From Chitinophagaceae bacterium (lineage in GTDB: Bacteria > Bacteroidota > Bacteroidia > Chitinophagales > Chitinophagaceae): 5,114 nucleotides of DNA. Below, piece by piece: positions 4,822 through 5,114 of the stretch. Location of the stretch: positions 1-5,114 of the forward strand of contig JAFMJX010000135.1 of the NCBI GenBank assembly GCA_017853235.1. The letters are read 5' to 3'. The notes beneath the pieces are model-generated. The model did not search any database. It was not told where the DNA came from and saw only the letters and a list, made by a program, of their open reading frames with translations. The position numbers were made by a program, and so were the translations under genes. The number at the start of each line of letters is the position of its first letter. The stretch's first letter is position 1.

Positions 4822-5114
4822 AGAAGAAAAAATTGAGCTGAGCCATTTAATAATCGAAGAGATGGGTGATCAGCATAAAGCAAGTTCGGTGGAAACACCA
4901 TTACGTGCAGATGCATTTGAAAAAACAGATGAAGAAAAAATTGCATTGATAGAGCCGCATTTTAGAGCTATCATGGAAACCTTAGGCATGGATTTAAATG
5001 ATGATAGTTTACGTGGTACTCCTTTACGTGTTGCCAAAATGTATGTGAAAGAATTGTTTCAAGGATTGAATCCTGCAAATATGCCAAGTATGACATTGTT
5101 TGAAAATAAATTTC
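4784..5114 (+). CDS. folE: GTP cyclohydrolase I, N-terminal part (runs off the window)
   Basis: The frame reads MKQKETLLTTPLKEEK from ATG 4784, then EEMGDQHKASSVETPLR and on to LFENKF at the window edge, giving 110 codons. FolE converts GTP to 7,8-dihydroneopterin triphosphate, the first step of folate, tetrahydrobiopterin and queuosine synthesis, and acts as a cytosolic decamer. Recognition rests on the conserved HFRAIMETLGMDLNDDSLRGTPLRVAKMYVKE block (in pieces: FRAIMETLG, DSLRGTPLRVAKMY) and on GLNPANMPSMTLFEN, typical of Bacteroidota FolE. The zinc-binding Cys/His residues lie beyond the window. Start choice: ATG 4784 overlaps the previous gene by 38 bases; the next ATG, 4862, would begin at MGDQH. 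Homologues I recall carry several residues before the G-D/N-H motif, which favours 4784, but 4862 remains possible. Either start indicates coupling to the upstream PTPS-like gene. Confidence 0.9.
   Translation, partial: MKQKETLLTTPLKEEKIELSHLIIEEMGDQHKASSVETPLRADAFEKTDEEKIALIEPHFRAIMETLGMDLNDDSLRGTPLRVAKMYVKELFQGLNPANMPSMTLFENKF

Overview
The window is AT-rich chromosomal DNA that looks like a member of the Bacteroidota. Three things point that way: promoter-like TAnnTTTG boxes, a general lack of Shine-Dalgarno sequences, and the gene content. The content includes a zinc-ribbon protein paired with Nif3, a futalosine-route menaquinone pair, and animal-type 6-pyruvoyl-tetrahydropterin-synthase-like proteins next to GTP cyclohydrolase I. 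Using futalosine for menaquinone suggests a Cytophagales, Chitinophagales or similar lineage rather than a classical flavobacterium; this is inference, not proof. Every complete gene reads as intact housekeeping DNA. I see no mobile element, phage gene, CRISPR array, tRNA or rRNA.

Layout. Positions 1-856 hold a leftward pair: a Nif3-family metal protein, then the first codons of a probable coiled-coil/zinc-ribbon protein. An 82-base divergent spacer with a plausible nif3 promoter separates them from a rightward DNA photolyase (939-2252). The photolyase converges on, and overlaps by four bases, a leftward operon of mqnB (futalosine hydrolase, 3106-3774) and mqnD (1,4-dihydroxy-6-naphthoate synthase, 2249-3103). 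A 70-base divergent spacer carries two abutting opposed -7 boxes. To its right lies a rightward pterin cluster: two paralogous PTPS/QueD-family genes (3845-4255 and 4408-4821) and the 5' part of folE (4784 to the window end).

How the genes work together. FolE makes 7,8-dihydroneopterin triphosphate from GTP, which is the substrate of PTPS/QueD enzymes, so the right-hand cluster is a coherent pterin (tetrahydrobiopterin-like and/or queuosine precursor) module. MqnB and MqnD are successive parts of the futalosine route to menaquinone, the respiratory quinone. Photolyase repairs UV-induced pyrimidine dimers in light. Nif3 and the zinc-ribbon protein are a widely conserved pair of unclear function.

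I found no convincing new multi-gene system. The most interesting items are a perfect 28-base palindrome with extra half-sites between the two PTPS genes, back-to-back opposed -7 boxes between the menaquinone and pterin operons, a 38-base dual-coding overlap where folE begins inside the second PTPS gene, and a Nif3 protein that lacks the internal domain usual in this phylum.
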